A DNA stretch of 64,000 nt, taken from positions 1,426,001 to 1,490,000 of the forward strand of contig JAJFZO010000447.1 in NCBI GenBank assembly GCA_021397835.1, written 5' to 3'. The notes under the pieces were generated by a model that had not been told where the DNA came from, made no database searches, and saw only the letters and a list, made by a program, of their open reading frames with translations. Both the position numbers and the translations under genes were made by a program. The DNA comes from Moringa oleifera (lineage: Eukaryota; Streptophyta; Magnoliopsida; Brassicales; Moringaceae). Of the stretch, positions 37,501 through 49,624 are shown piece after piece; within the stretch, counting starts at the first letter, position 1; every line of letters starts with the position of its first letter.

Positions 37501-40500
37501 GCAGTTTTACCTTGCTTTATGTGGCCAGCCAAACATACAACATTGTACTGTTCTGTTAGGGCAGGAGTACACGGATCAAGATATGTTCAATGTGATATAT
37601 ATATATATATATATATATATGAGAAATGTGTGTTATTATTATTGTTATTGTTGTTATTAAGCAAACTATCTTCCATAATGGTAAAAAGTTTGAGGTAGTT
37701 AGTTACCATCCCTTTTTTCTTTTTCTCCCTTTAATATCGGGCTCTGTTATCATGTATGAAATTCATCATATGAAAGTAAACGTATTCCTCATTGGTTCTT
37801 TTAATTGGTGCTTGAATTTGCTTATGATTTGTCAGTTGCATGTGAAATCTTAATCCAGTAAATGTCAAGTCTTATAATCCTATGTTTAACTTTAGATGCA
37901 CAACATGCATGCATCTGTAATGAATGATGGGTTCCTATTTCATTCAACTATTAGGGAACTTTCCTTATTGTATGCATTTATTTTATTGTGAACTGAAATT
38001 TACATAACATGTTTTGCTTTCTCTATTTCCCTCTCTCCCTTGTATCTTTTTCTGCTGATCCAGTTCAAATGGAATACTTGTTGACGAGGCTGTTGTCCAA
38101 ATTGAAGATATTGTTAATATCAAGTGCGGAACTGAAATTATTCCTGGCCCTGATCGGGAAGGTTAGTATTCATTTATTTTGACATATTATATTATATTCT
38201 TATTAATAACCTCATATAATAGATGCATAAGGTTAAATTTTCTCAGCCTAAACTATAAGTTAATGAAATTTCAATTTGGACACACTTTTTTCACATAATC
38301 AAAAGGGATTTATTTTGTTGTTCAAAAAGAAGGGAGAAAAACTAGGATTCACGCCAAGGTATCCTCTGTTTAAGCCAAACAAGACTTTCTTTTAACTAGC
38401 AACTGCAAGAAGCTTTTGCTAAAATCTCAAGCAAGTACTTTCAAGAGTGTCGGTGATATGTTCATGCGTGATGTTTGTTTGGAAATAGCAAGAGCAAGGA
38501 ATCTAGTGAATGAGGATATGTAACAAAGACAAGGAAAGAAGAGTAGCACATATATTTAGAAGGGTAGGTAGTGTGGCTCACATGGACACACATATACACT
38601 TCCAGAAAGAGTAGGCAATTGGCATTGTCATCAGGAGAAGGTTACCCAGATGCAGTTTGTCTACTGAATTTCATTCCTTCCTATAGAGTAATCTTGTATT
38701 GTTACAGTGGTTCCATTAACTTATAACATTTTTCATTCCTTTTTGCGCAATATCATATGCTTTGTCGTACTTCTAATCCTTAAATTCATTTCCTAATTAT
38801 CAAATAAAGAAGGAAATATGGCATGGACTTTGCTGCAGAGATCAATGGAATATATAATATCTGCTATTACTGCAGTCCTTATAAATAGTAGTTTCTTTAT
38901 AAAAGACATTGTTCCCTTGTTACTGGTGATAAAATTTATGTATTCTACTTAATTTCATTAACATGAATGGCTTGCTTCCTGGAAGTTGTTTTATTGATGG
39001 TTGCTAAAGTAGTTGAACGAAATGTTTTGCATTGTTATGATTTTTAAGCAGTCACATAGCAGTGCAATAATTTAATCAAATAAACATTGTCAATTTTCTT
39101 CTTGTCTGATGATGGACAGTTCATTATATAGAGCAGTTCATGGATTTTCACCATTTGCCTTTACTTTTGGCATCATCATGAAATTTAAGTTCCCGTCTCA
39201 TCGTAGATGGGGTAGTGTAATGAAAAATGTTATCAGCTAACTCTCTACATTTGATAGATGATTTGCTGGGGCTTGCCACTTTTGGATTGTTGGACTCTGG
39301 TTAGATTATTTAATGTCTTGGCTGGATTAATCCAATTTTTATCTTTAATTATTTCAGGTTATTTGAGCTACAGATTTAAATTAATGCCTGGCCAAGAATT
39401 CTGTAACCGGCAATTAAAGGTTCTTTCCCATAAATATTATAATATTGCATGCTTTTGCATCTAAAGGTATGCTTATGTTCCATTTCTTTTTTCATTTGGT
39501 TTTCCAGATATCCATAGATGCCGAGCATGCAAGATGCAGCATCTGCTTAAACATATGGCATGATGTTGTTACTGCTGCCCCTTGCCTTCATAATTTCTGG
39601 TCTGTAATTTGTCAGTTTTATATATACTATTGGTAGTCTTTACATTCCAATCTGTTGTTTTTTTAATCGAGCTGTTGTGTTTAATCTTCAGCAATGGATG
39701 CTTCTCTGAGTGGTTACGGAGATCACAGGAAAAACATTTGACTGTGCTCTGTCCACAATGTAGAGCAGTTGTACAATTTGCTGGAAGAAACCATTTTCTG
39801 CATAATATTGAGGAGGTAATATGTTAAATCATTTATGCATGGGAGTCATTTTCGGTCTCTTTCCTCTTGATTTTTATGTGGTTGATGGGCTTGCATTCAT
39901 TCAGTTGTTTGGGTAACATTCATTCTGTTATATTATTACATTTTTTGATAAATAAAATTTTTTACTGAAGCCCAAGGGAATGGCCGCCCTGACAGAAGTA
40001 TAGCTATTTAATGGATGGAAACTCCACAAAATCTATGGATTCCTCTTCATTTACCCGAAAAAAAGAAAAAGACCCTCAAAACCAAAAACTCTTAAGTATG
40101 TAGCCAGTTGTTTCTAATTTTAGACATTGGAATTTCCACCCATCAAAAACCCTTCTGTTTCACTCCCTCCAAACTACCTAAAAAATAACTACTGGAACTG
40201 TCATAATTGCTTTGCCATTTTACATACTCTGCTAGTACAAGAAAAATAAAAACCCTTTTTATGACACTTATATTTCCATTTCCTTTGCAGCAGTGTATAT
40301 TTTTGTTTAAGCATGTGTTATCATATTTACTAATCTTGAGAGGCCTTTTCATGCACTACCTCCTAGGGATTTTCATTCACACATTTCATGTACTTCTGAG
40401 TCCTAATTATGAGCAGTTTGCTGGTCTCTGCACTTCTTATTCTTGAAATATGGTTTTATTTTCATTTGTATTGCTTATTGTTAACGTATTGACTGATTGT

Positions 40501-43500
40501 TTTCTCTAGGATATACTACAAGCTGATCCTTCACTTAGGCGTTCAGATGATGAAATTTCCCTTTTAGACTCCTGTGCATCAATACGGTCAAATATCGTAA
40601 GTACCGGATTCAGGAGTTTTGTTATATGGATATTCCAAAATATGGGAATTTTTTGTGTTGAAAATTTAATCACTTTGCAACAATAGGCGAACTAATAAGG
40701 GGCATATATTTCATGTGCCTGCTTTTAGTTTTTTTAGCCAAGCAGACATTTTTGTCAAAGGAAATAAAGAACACGTCTGTTTCTTTACCAGTTGCCCCAC
40801 TTCATAATTGGTTTCTTTTTTGCTTGCTTGCATGGTGGTATAGATAGAACGTCGGTTGTCTTGGATGTGTTGTATTAGTTGCATATTTCATTATTACGTT
40901 TGTGATTAGGTATATATGATCTGGTATCGTTTTTGGGATTTAGCATTAGGTGACATCTAGTTGCATGGCTGTACCTAACATCTTTTTATTTTTATTGTTC
41001 TGCATGCAGGTTCCAATTTGGTTAAGAATTTGTATGAAAACTTATGATTTGATTCAATTCTGAGTTTTGCATTCACAAATCTCAATTTGACAGCAATGGC
41101 TATGAGAACAAAATTAATCTGGAAAACCCATACTAGTTTATTTTACTGCACTGACTGGACATAGATCTAATCCAAAGCTGGATGAATCTGTTGGCTTTGT
41201 CCAGGAGAGGACATTAATCTCTGGTAATTATGACCAAGTTTCGAAGTGATTTAGTGTTAGAGGATAATTCAGAAATAAAGTGCTAAATATGATGGGGTAA
41301 AAGTGACTTTCAAAAAATAAATAAATTGATAAAAAGAACGTTTGATTTGGCTTAATATACTAAATCTGGCATGATGCCGATCCATGGTTGTATTTGTCTC
41401 TGAAAATTAGTTGAATATCGTTAAGAGTATGTTCTGAGGGCCCTTTATGAAAATGGACTCTTTAGATAAATTCCATATAACGGTTGTTATATATCTGTAT
41501 TGGTTTCATATCTCAGATATTCCACTCTGCCTGCTTTCTGTTAATGATCTTCACTTTTTCTGCCTTAATTTTTTACTTGTAATATATCTTAGGTTATGAG
41601 GACTGGAAAGACACGCCGTCGGAAAAGGGAATACTCCCCCCTGGATGAGGAAAATGGTGCTGCAGAGCTTCCATGTCCACAATGTGGTAACATATATTGT
41701 TCATGAACTGAGTTATTTGGGGTTCATGTTCTTGGATTCAGCATTCTTTGATGTATACTGCTTGTGTTCCTATCCATCAATCTTGGGTCGCTCTTCTCTT
41801 GTATTACTGATTATTAGTTTTACAATCCATAATTTGGTTTGCTTGGTATTTGTGTCCTGCTGACTTCACATAATTTGGACAATATTAAGAAAGTGTAAAG
41901 GTTATATACCTTAAACTATACCTTATATTACCGAACAAATGTTGATGTTTAAAAATAAATCCACCACTATCAATTTGGATCAAATTGAACCTTAATGAAA
42001 AATTTGGAAATTAGGATTTTCAAATTGGGGATTTTATATAACAAATTTTAGTTTGAAATATTTTAAATATGTATATTCAAGTTACTATCACTACAAAATT
42101 TTGGAATTTTTGGAGAACTGAATTTTTTATAGAAAATTTGCAATGTCAAAATTTTGAAAAAAAAATCATAAAAATAATTTGTGAGTTGAAAATTATTCAA
42201 ATTTTAGGAATGAACTTGAGATAGAATGTAGAATTTCTTTGAGTTATTTTTTAAACATTTCAATGACTAAGATACCTTCAATTTTTTAAAGTCATTTGAG
42301 CAAGGTTCAATTTGATCCAAATTGATAGTTTAGGGTTTACTTTGTCACTTTTTAAACATTAGGGTTTATTTTGTAAGATAGGGTATAGTTTAGGGTTTTA
42401 TATAACTTTAGCGATCAAGAAATTATTATCTTTTATAAGATTTATTAAGAAAATTATAGCGTAACAATTTCTCCATATTAGCCATGATAATGTCATTTTA
42501 TTTTCAACTTCTTTTGGTTTGGTATCACGGAGGGTGTTTTCGTTATTTTGTGGTTTGACCAATTCAGTTTCATTGATCAGGTTCTGATAGCAATGGGTTC
42601 TCCTGTGACCAGAACACTGTCCATTTGCAATGTCAATCATGTGGAGGAATGATGCCTTCCAGACCTGATATTAGTGTACCTCAACACTGTGAGTATTGAT
42701 CTATTTGTGTGCATGCATTTCTGCTGCTTGCTTGCTTTTGCTTTTGCTAATTGTTCTCTTACTTGTTTGTAGAACTCAGTTCAAAATTTTAGTTCCTCTG
42801 TTATGTAGTGTCTGGAATCATTTCAGTTTGAAATGAATAATAAAGAATTCATTTACAGATTGGAATGAACTCTGATTTTTGGTCTGATTATGTTTAAGTT
42901 GTAGAAGTTAGTTCAACATTATGTTTGCAGTACTCTCAAATTTGAATTCCATGTCTCCTTATTCAAAGAATTGCCTTACAATTGCCTACACATCTATATG
43001 ATTCTTTAACCATTAAAAAACAAAAAAAAAAAGTGTGGTTCTTGCTCCTATTTGTAGTTGATACAAAAGGTGCTTTTGATGCATCAATAATAGAAGAATC
43101 GGAGATCTTGTACAAAGTAACGAAATATTTTTCAGATCAAAAAAAGATTTAAGAAATTTGATGAGACTGATCTCTTTATTTCTGTATGATGCCAAATTGA
43201 CAAGCTAGGTTATACTTTATCACCTAGTTGCTCAGGAAGCAACACATATATGATGATGATGATGATGATGAAACCTACCAGCGCTGTACATGTTGTTAAT
43301 GATGCCTAATCATCAACATTACCCTATACAGTCCCTCAGCCTCAGTGAACCTGGACCAAATGGAAACCACTGAACCAATAAAAAACCACAAACGCCAAGC
43401 CAACCGTCGTCCTTAAAGCAAGTCATCCGTTACTATGGTCTGCTCTGGGCTATGACCTGCAAAGTATAGGGAGATGGAGGGAGAAAAGGGGTTCAGCTTT

Positions 43501-46307
43501 CTGCGGCACTGCAATAACGCATGAGAGAGAGAGTGAGATAATGAGAGCGAATGGGTTTGCTGATCAGTAAAATTTTCATCTTCGATGTGTGGAATTCATA
43601 TGCAAATTCTATTAGTTTTTATGGGCTTTGCAACAGCCTAATTAAATCTCATATTGACTTCATTTACAACTGGATTCCTCAAGTTTTTGATAAAACAAAT
43701 TATAAACTTACAATTGAGTTCCATAATATCTTAATGTCCAATTAATTGAAAGTATATGGATATTGGTTGGTGGTGATAAACATACAATATAACTTTCTAA
43801 GTTCAGAATCTAAATGCAAACTTAAAGGTTCTTTTATTGAGTTCTTGTTTTACATAGGCATGTTGGAGGACTGGATTCATGTATGAAATCCAGCTGATCC
43901 GAATACAGACCATTTCTTAATCTACTTACTCTTGCAGGTTTGGGATGTGATAGGGCATTCTGTGGTGCTTATTGGCACTCTCAAAGGGTTATGCACAATG
44001 ACTCACACCCTCTGTGTAGTCGTGAGACTTTCAAACCAGTATGTCTAGTGGATTTCTTTATATTTTCTTTTTTAACCTTTTGCTTTCCAGCATTATTTGA
44101 AAACAAAATTAATGATATTTCATGAGATCGAGTGCTGCCTCATGAGCATTGTTTGGTGGTTATGCAAACCACTTTATCATAAATCAATGGCTGGAAAGAT
44201 GGCTATTCTGTCCAAAGTGTTGCTATTATTTCATCATTTAACTACTGTCTTTGCAGGCGTGTCAGTGTTTGTTTATCAATTTGTGTGATTAATATGCTTT
44301 GCAGATCTCTGAACGCTCTCTTACTAGGATTCCATTTTTGGCACATGAAATGAATCGACATGAACAAGATGTATGAAATTCTGTACTGAACTATTTTTTT
44401 TCTGTCGAAAGGTATTATTTCACTCACATCTTTGTTGGTTTTTTAGATCACAATGAGGTGTATTACACAAATGGGGAAGACACTGCAGGGTGTTATCTCA
44501 GAGTGGACTCAAAAATTAAACAAGAGAGAAATAGGTCTGTGTAATGAATTCTTTGCTTAGATAGATTATGCAGAGTACTGGCATTTTATCTGTGGCTGAT
44601 TAACTTTGCTCTTTTGGCATTGTTTGTTCTGCATTCTTCAAGAGAGTGAATCTTGCATTGTTTCACCTTTTTGTGCTGGAGTATATGTCAAATCAAATTC
44701 ATAGTAATTATTCTTAAACTAAATAAACAGGAATTCCTGTTCTGAAGCTTGTTATCATTCTATTATTCAGTTTCCTTGGTGTCAAACCAAAATGAGAGTG
44801 GAGTTATTAATGGAAATGGGAAGTAATGGACTGTTGTAAATCATAGGTAGTGCAGGACTGTGCTTCTTGTTCTGATTCTGTCTCAAAATTTGTTGTGATC
44901 CACATCAGTGCATTTTTTACCATTCTTCTTTGTTTGTGTTGAATGTCTTCTGTGTATGATCAATGTTATCACATTGTCTATGCTTGACGTCTTTTGTTTT
45001 ACCTATGATATGACTCTCTACAGACCGAACAAGGATGCCTCTGAATCATGCTGAGATGATAACAGCCGAGACATATATTTGCAAGTAAGTTCTTTTCTGT
45101 TCTTATGGAGAATAATATTCATTGAATAATCTGGAAGCTGGGGCATCTCCTGATTTCAGTTTAGACCAGCTCAGATATGTAAAAAGTGGTATATTACCCG
45201 ACATTATAATTTGTGGTCAATAAGGTAAATGAGGAGAGATATGCCCCTATTTTTAAACAGCCATTTGGGTTGTCCTGTATGGTGAAGTTATGGTTTGTGA
45301 ATTTTCATGTGTGCAAGGCCTGCTAAATGCTTTTGTTCATAAATTTAGGTTTAGGTTTCCTCGAGGAGGATTTTCTAAGTGCTGAAAATTTATTTGGCCC
45401 TGGCTTACAGACTAATCACAAACTGGGGCACGAGACTTGAAAACTTTTCTTGGTTTTTTTTTTTTTTTTGGCAGGGGGATGGGGTATTTAATTCTTTAAC
45501 ATTCTGCGGATGTTATTTGTGTTTGGGCTTTTTGTTCAACGTATTCAAATTTGAGGCCTCTTCTTACAGTCAAACTCGTATTTTCGTTTTCAATCATACC
45601 GGTCTTCCTGGTACATGGAAACACAATCTTCACTTTGTGCTGATGGGTTGGGAGGGAAGGGGGAAGAGTTGAAAAAATTGAGGACCAAGTAATTGCAAAT
45701 AGTGGATCTAGAGGCTTGATTATCTATATTGCAGGAAGTGGCTCATAGTCACGGTTTAATGAAGTGTGGTAGTTTAATGTCCATTTGTATTTTGTTTTGA
45801 TGCAGTGGCTGTTATGACAAATTGGTATCATTCCTTTTGTACTGGTTCCGTGTTTCGATCCCCAAATATGTAAGTGATCCAAATTCAGCTTATATAACAT
45901 CACATTGCTCTCAGGTTTCTGATTCTGGATGCGTCTTCCAAATGAAAGTTTCTCTTTTTTATTTTCTTGGCGGTTTATGTTTCTATGTTGTACCACCTTC
46001 AGAATAATTTTTTGCATTAGCAGGATGTTTCTGCAATACAAATGTATATTCTCTATCTATATTTTCATTTGATTTCATAGTTAGCGTTGGTAGCTTCTAT
46101 TGATTGGTAGTGATAGATGTGATATAAGCATTGTTGGAATTCTGATCATTACGGTTATTTTCAACATTGTTATAGCTTCTACCAGCAGATGCAGCACAGA
46201 GAGAAGATTGCTGGTATGGGTATTCATGCCGCACGCAGCACCACAACGAAGAACATTCACGCAAAAGAAATCATGTTTGTCGGCCAACCAGGGGCTCTAA
46301 CATGTAA
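34568..46307 (+). CDS. CHFR: CHFR-like E3 ubiquitin ligase (FHA-like + RING + C-terminal PBZ-like zinc motif), 15 exons, 462 aa
   Basis: Coding exons: 34568-34628, 35494-35644, 38064-38161, 39358-39419, 39508-39599, 39692-39815, 40510-40596, 41593-41686, 42581-42688, 43938-44038, 44305-44370, 44447-44534, 45024-45084, 45806-45869 and 46176-46307. All are GT-AG and total 1389 nt in frame. Residues ~17-124 resemble an FHA domain (WAKL.PSDSRYSDV; WCRI; NKSSNGILVDE), but its phosphopeptide-binding signatures are altered. Residues 134-178 are a complete C3HC4 RING (CSIC, PC.H..C..C, CPQC), which would recruit an E2 for ubiquitin transfer. Residues 231-238 (KTRRRKRE) are a likely nuclear signal. 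Residues 253 onward contain several CxxC pairs (CPQC, CQSC, CLGC), and 431-452 a PBZ-like C-x5-C-x8-H-x5-H. This is the CHFR arrangement, a mitotic checkpoint ligase in animals; the plant role is less well known. No frame damage is seen. Confidence 0.93.
35645..38063 (+). other. Intron 2 of the CHFR-like gene
   Basis: 2.4-kb intron, AT-rich, containing an (AT)n microsatellite at 37595-37620. The GC-richer patch 37320-37580 may be a small unclassified repeat insertion. No coding exon was recognised. Confidence 0.7.
37595..37620 (+). repeat. (AT)n microsatellite
   Basis: Thirteen uninterrupted AT units in intron 2 of the CHFR-like gene. Confidence 0.9.
41896..42410. mobile_element. Foldback/MITE-like element in intron 8 of the CHFR-like gene
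   Basis: A ~515-bp insert whose two ends are inverted copies of each other over roughly 95-110 bases. The left end begins TAAAGGTTATATACC, and the right end, reverse-complemented, begins TAAAGTTATATAAAACC. Both continue with AAACTATACC and, further in, share CTATCAATTTGGATCAAATT GAACCTT. The centre is AT-rich and non-coding. Long terminal inverted repeats on a short non-coding body define a non-autonomous DNA element. A target-site duplication is not obvious, so the superfamily is open. Confidence 0.75.
42689..43937 (+). other. Intron 9 of the CHFR-like gene
   Basis: Contains an (ATG)n microsatellite at 43250-43271 and, at 43275-43560, a markedly GC-richer patch with purine-rich tail (GAGAGAGAGTGAGA), which looks like an unclassified repeat insertion. 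No coding motif was seen. Confidence 0.6.
43250..43271 (+). repeat. (ATG)n microsatellite
   Basis: Seven ATG units in intron 9 of the CHFR-like gene. Confidence 0.9.
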
Positions 46308-49300
46308 CCAAATTAGTATTCAGTTTGACCCATATTTAATGAACTTCATCCTCAAGTTTTTCTTGAGTGTCAAGTTGATTTCAGGTTCATCTATTTTTAT
46401 AATTCCTCTGGGCGAGTTAAAGTTAAAAGTGAAATTACGTAGTTATTTTAAACATATTTGTTGAAAAATGATAAATTAGATCAATACAGTTGGACGTGTG
46501 TGTCCAGCCAGGAAACAAACAGAAGGGTTTGTGCTGCCAATCATTTCGGAGACATTGTAGTCTTAATCATCGAAATTTGTTGATTATAAAATCAAAAAAA
46601 AAAAAAAAAGTTGTGAGAGGCTTTTCATTCAAATTGGTCAGCCTCTATTACAGATGGCCATCAAGAGACTCGTTTACCGGAAGAATTAAGTCATTTTAAA
46701 AATGCAGTCCCCAACTTAATTTGTTCTTATATTTTGCTCATAATCTTGTTAGCTTGTAAATAATCTACATACCCACTTCTGGTAGTCATTTACTTGTTTA
46801 TTTATCTTCTGCACAGTAAGTATGATGGGAATGAGTAAGAAACAAATAAAAAAAACAAAAGAGGCCTGCAAAACATTCAACTGACTTTCACCCACCAAAG
46901 ATAGCTTTTGTGAATTTCCTGGGGAGTCAGATGTAGGCATTAAACAGGCTGCAGTCAGAGCCCCTTACCTCTCTCCACCTGTAAGGTGAAAAGGGTAATA
47001 CACTAATTTCACTTCCTCTTAAAGATTGCCCATTCCATAATTTTTGGAAGATCGTATTACTTTGGTGAGATCACATTATGATGATTTTGATGTTATGGTG
47101 TCTAAGGTATAATGCTAGATCAAATTAAAATTGATTTTGGTTTTGATTTATTTTGAAATTTTAAGTATCCAAAATAATAATATAGTATAATAGTTGCAAC
47201 AAATTTAGATTATATTATAACTAAACGATAAAAAAAATTATTATTATTTAATTTTTTTTATTATAATTTATCTTTTTTACTTAAAGATACATGATTATAC
47301 ATAGAAATTTATTAAAAACACTTAATCAATAATGCTACATTTTTTTAAAAGAATTAGATTAATTTTAAATAGCTTAAAGGTTAGAGTAAAAATAATACAA
47401 TATAAGCTTATTATCAGCTTAGCTTACATTATAATTGGTTAAATAATCATATATTTTTATTCTTTTAAAATGAGTAAATTCTTCTTTTTTTTTTGGGCAC
47501 AAAACTTTTCTTTTATAAAAATAACTAAAATCACATTTTTTTTAAATTCATTTCTTTGTATTGGGAAACAAAAATACCTTTAATGGAGGACAAACAAAGA
47601 CGAATGAAAAATAGAGAGAAAAAAGAGAGAGAGAAAATGCTCCTTCCTCCCTTGTCTGGTTGTTCTCTGTTTGTCTCTTATTTATAAAGACACACCAAGA
47701 CATGAAATTTGATACTTTTTATTCAAAGATTGTGTACATTCATATTGGTAGTTGTTGATTAGTATCGAGTTTAATTTCACAAAATACAATTAATTAAATA
47801 TAATTATCGTGATAATTTTACCGTGTCATTTTAATCATATCATATTGGGAATTGAATCAAATTGAAAATGCATGATGCATTGTGTTGGATTTTATATTGG
47901 GGATTGGTTTCTCCTTGAAAGAGTGCTCTTAGCTCTGGCAGCGATTAGCATAAAATAGCAATTTGGAAATCTTAAGGATGATAAAACAGAGATTATCCAT
48001 CATTTTTAATGTTAACACTTAATAATTATTTAAAATGATTTTTACACTTTTAAGCTGATAATTATGATATTTATTTTATTACCTAGTTTACTCAGGCCAT
48101 CAAAATTTATTCTTTAATAAGCCATTAAATTAAAAAAAAATTCATGTTTCTGAAAGTTATTTATAGATAAACTCATAAATAATTACATATTAAATAAAAT
48201 TGAAGTAAAACCAGTTTGGTAAGAGTTTGTGATTTGTAATTGACTGTATTTCTGACAATTAATGTTAATTTATATTGATGACAATTAAGTGTAGTAGTCA
48301 AAGCTTTAAAAAATATGGAAATGTGGGGATGACGTTTACGGAGTCAGACTTAACCGCGCATCATTTATTTCACTGCCAAGTGGCTACCACAAATAGTTTG
48401 GATATTTTTAAATCATAAAAATTGATTAATCTTTAAAAATAAAAGAAAGTGGTTAGGTAGGTGGGGATGAGTGACGTGTCATCTATTGTCCCCTAAAAAC
48501 TTTCTGGAAACATGCAGCCGCGTTGCATCACTCCCCCTGATAAAACCCTCTTTATATTATTATTATTATTATAGTGAGACATTAATTATTTATAAATTTT
48601 TTAAAGAAATTAAACTAGAAGCAACAGTTTAATTAACATGAAAATAGAAAATGGAGAATTAGGAAGAATAACTAAAGAGACAGGCAGCAGCGGCAGCGGA
48701 AACAGGGGAATTTATGAGGAGGGAGAGAGTAGTTGTGGTAGATGACGTCACCCAATTTACCAACCAAAACCTCTCCGATCCTCAGGCACCTCATAGTATC
48801 TGTGCTCCGTGCCCCCACCTTCACATGTACCTATTTTCATTTTATCGTTTAATTTTTAATATGAGATGATGACTGATTTTATGTATAGATATATGGGCGG
48901 GTTAGGTTTGGAGATCCATGTAAGGCCAAGAGAAGGGCAAGGCCGCTGGCCACTTCGACCCCATTCGCCAGAGGCTTCAACTTGTTTGTTTTCTTCTTCT
49001 TTATTGTTTTGTTTTTGTCTCAGTCCCAGGCCAGCTATCTTATAGGTCCTCCCCCAATTTGTATTCACTCTTCTCTGTTCTAATATAGTCGTCGACACAT
49101 CCTTTAATGTAGTTTTGACTTTTAAACTTTATGATATATATGCATTAAATTACATAACAAGTAGTTGACTGCTACTCCTAATCAGGACGTACGGGTACCA
49201 AAAGTAGTGAGAGCTTTGGCTTCAACCATTTTGCAAAGAAATTAAAGGATATGGTTATGTGGCTTATAGAAACTGCCTACGAACATCTTCTGCTATGATT

Positions 49301-49400
49301 CTTAACGAATTGGGCGGATTCTTTTCCCTGTTTGTTGTTATAGCAGGAGGAGGACTAGAGAAGATTAATAGAGTTTTATCAAATTAATTAGTGAGCTTTT
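46308..49400. other. Intergenic region between the CHFR-like and MYB genes
   Basis: The first ~200-450 bases are probably the 3' UTR of the CHFR-like gene. A run of 16 A's ends near 46609. The segment 46850-46980 is less AT-rich, with an open minus-strand frame that is not recognisable. From 47050 to 48650 the DNA is AT-rich. At 48650-49050 it becomes GC-richer, with GGCAGCAGCGGCAGCGG near 48681, but no gene could be supported. Confidence 0.5.
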
Positions 49401-49624
49401 ATCCACGATTCATCTGATATATGGACAACGGCCTCTCAATATATATGTATACATGGAGAAGTGCAGGCCATGGGAACCCCAAACTCAACCGGCCAAGTTG
49501 TCTAAACACAGTTTGGAATCTTACAGCTATATATGTGTTATGGGCTATTTCAGACTAGCTATCACCAGAGGTGGTTTTGTTCGAGAAAACTGAAGCAAAA
49601 CTCTCTCTCTCTCTCGATAAGATT
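49401..49624 (-). other. Probable 3' UTR of the MYB gene
   Basis: Sequence directly downstream of the stop codon (minus strand), with a (CT)n tract at 49602-49615. The polyadenylation site was not resolved. Confidence 0.4.

Noticed and set aside
43250..43271. Possible CRISPR-like or minisatellite array
   Set aside because: It is a plain ATG microsatellite in an intron; no spaced direct repeats exist in this window.
46749..46940. Minus-strand frame with a hydrophobic segment (FVFFICFLLIPIILTV)
   Set aside because: Hydrophobic runs arise easily from T-rich DNA; there are no flanking exons or recognisable family.
48856..49098. 80-codon minus-strand frame with Glu/Lys/Gln-rich centre
   Set aside because: It overlaps simple poly-T/CTT-rich DNA and shows no domain or splice context.
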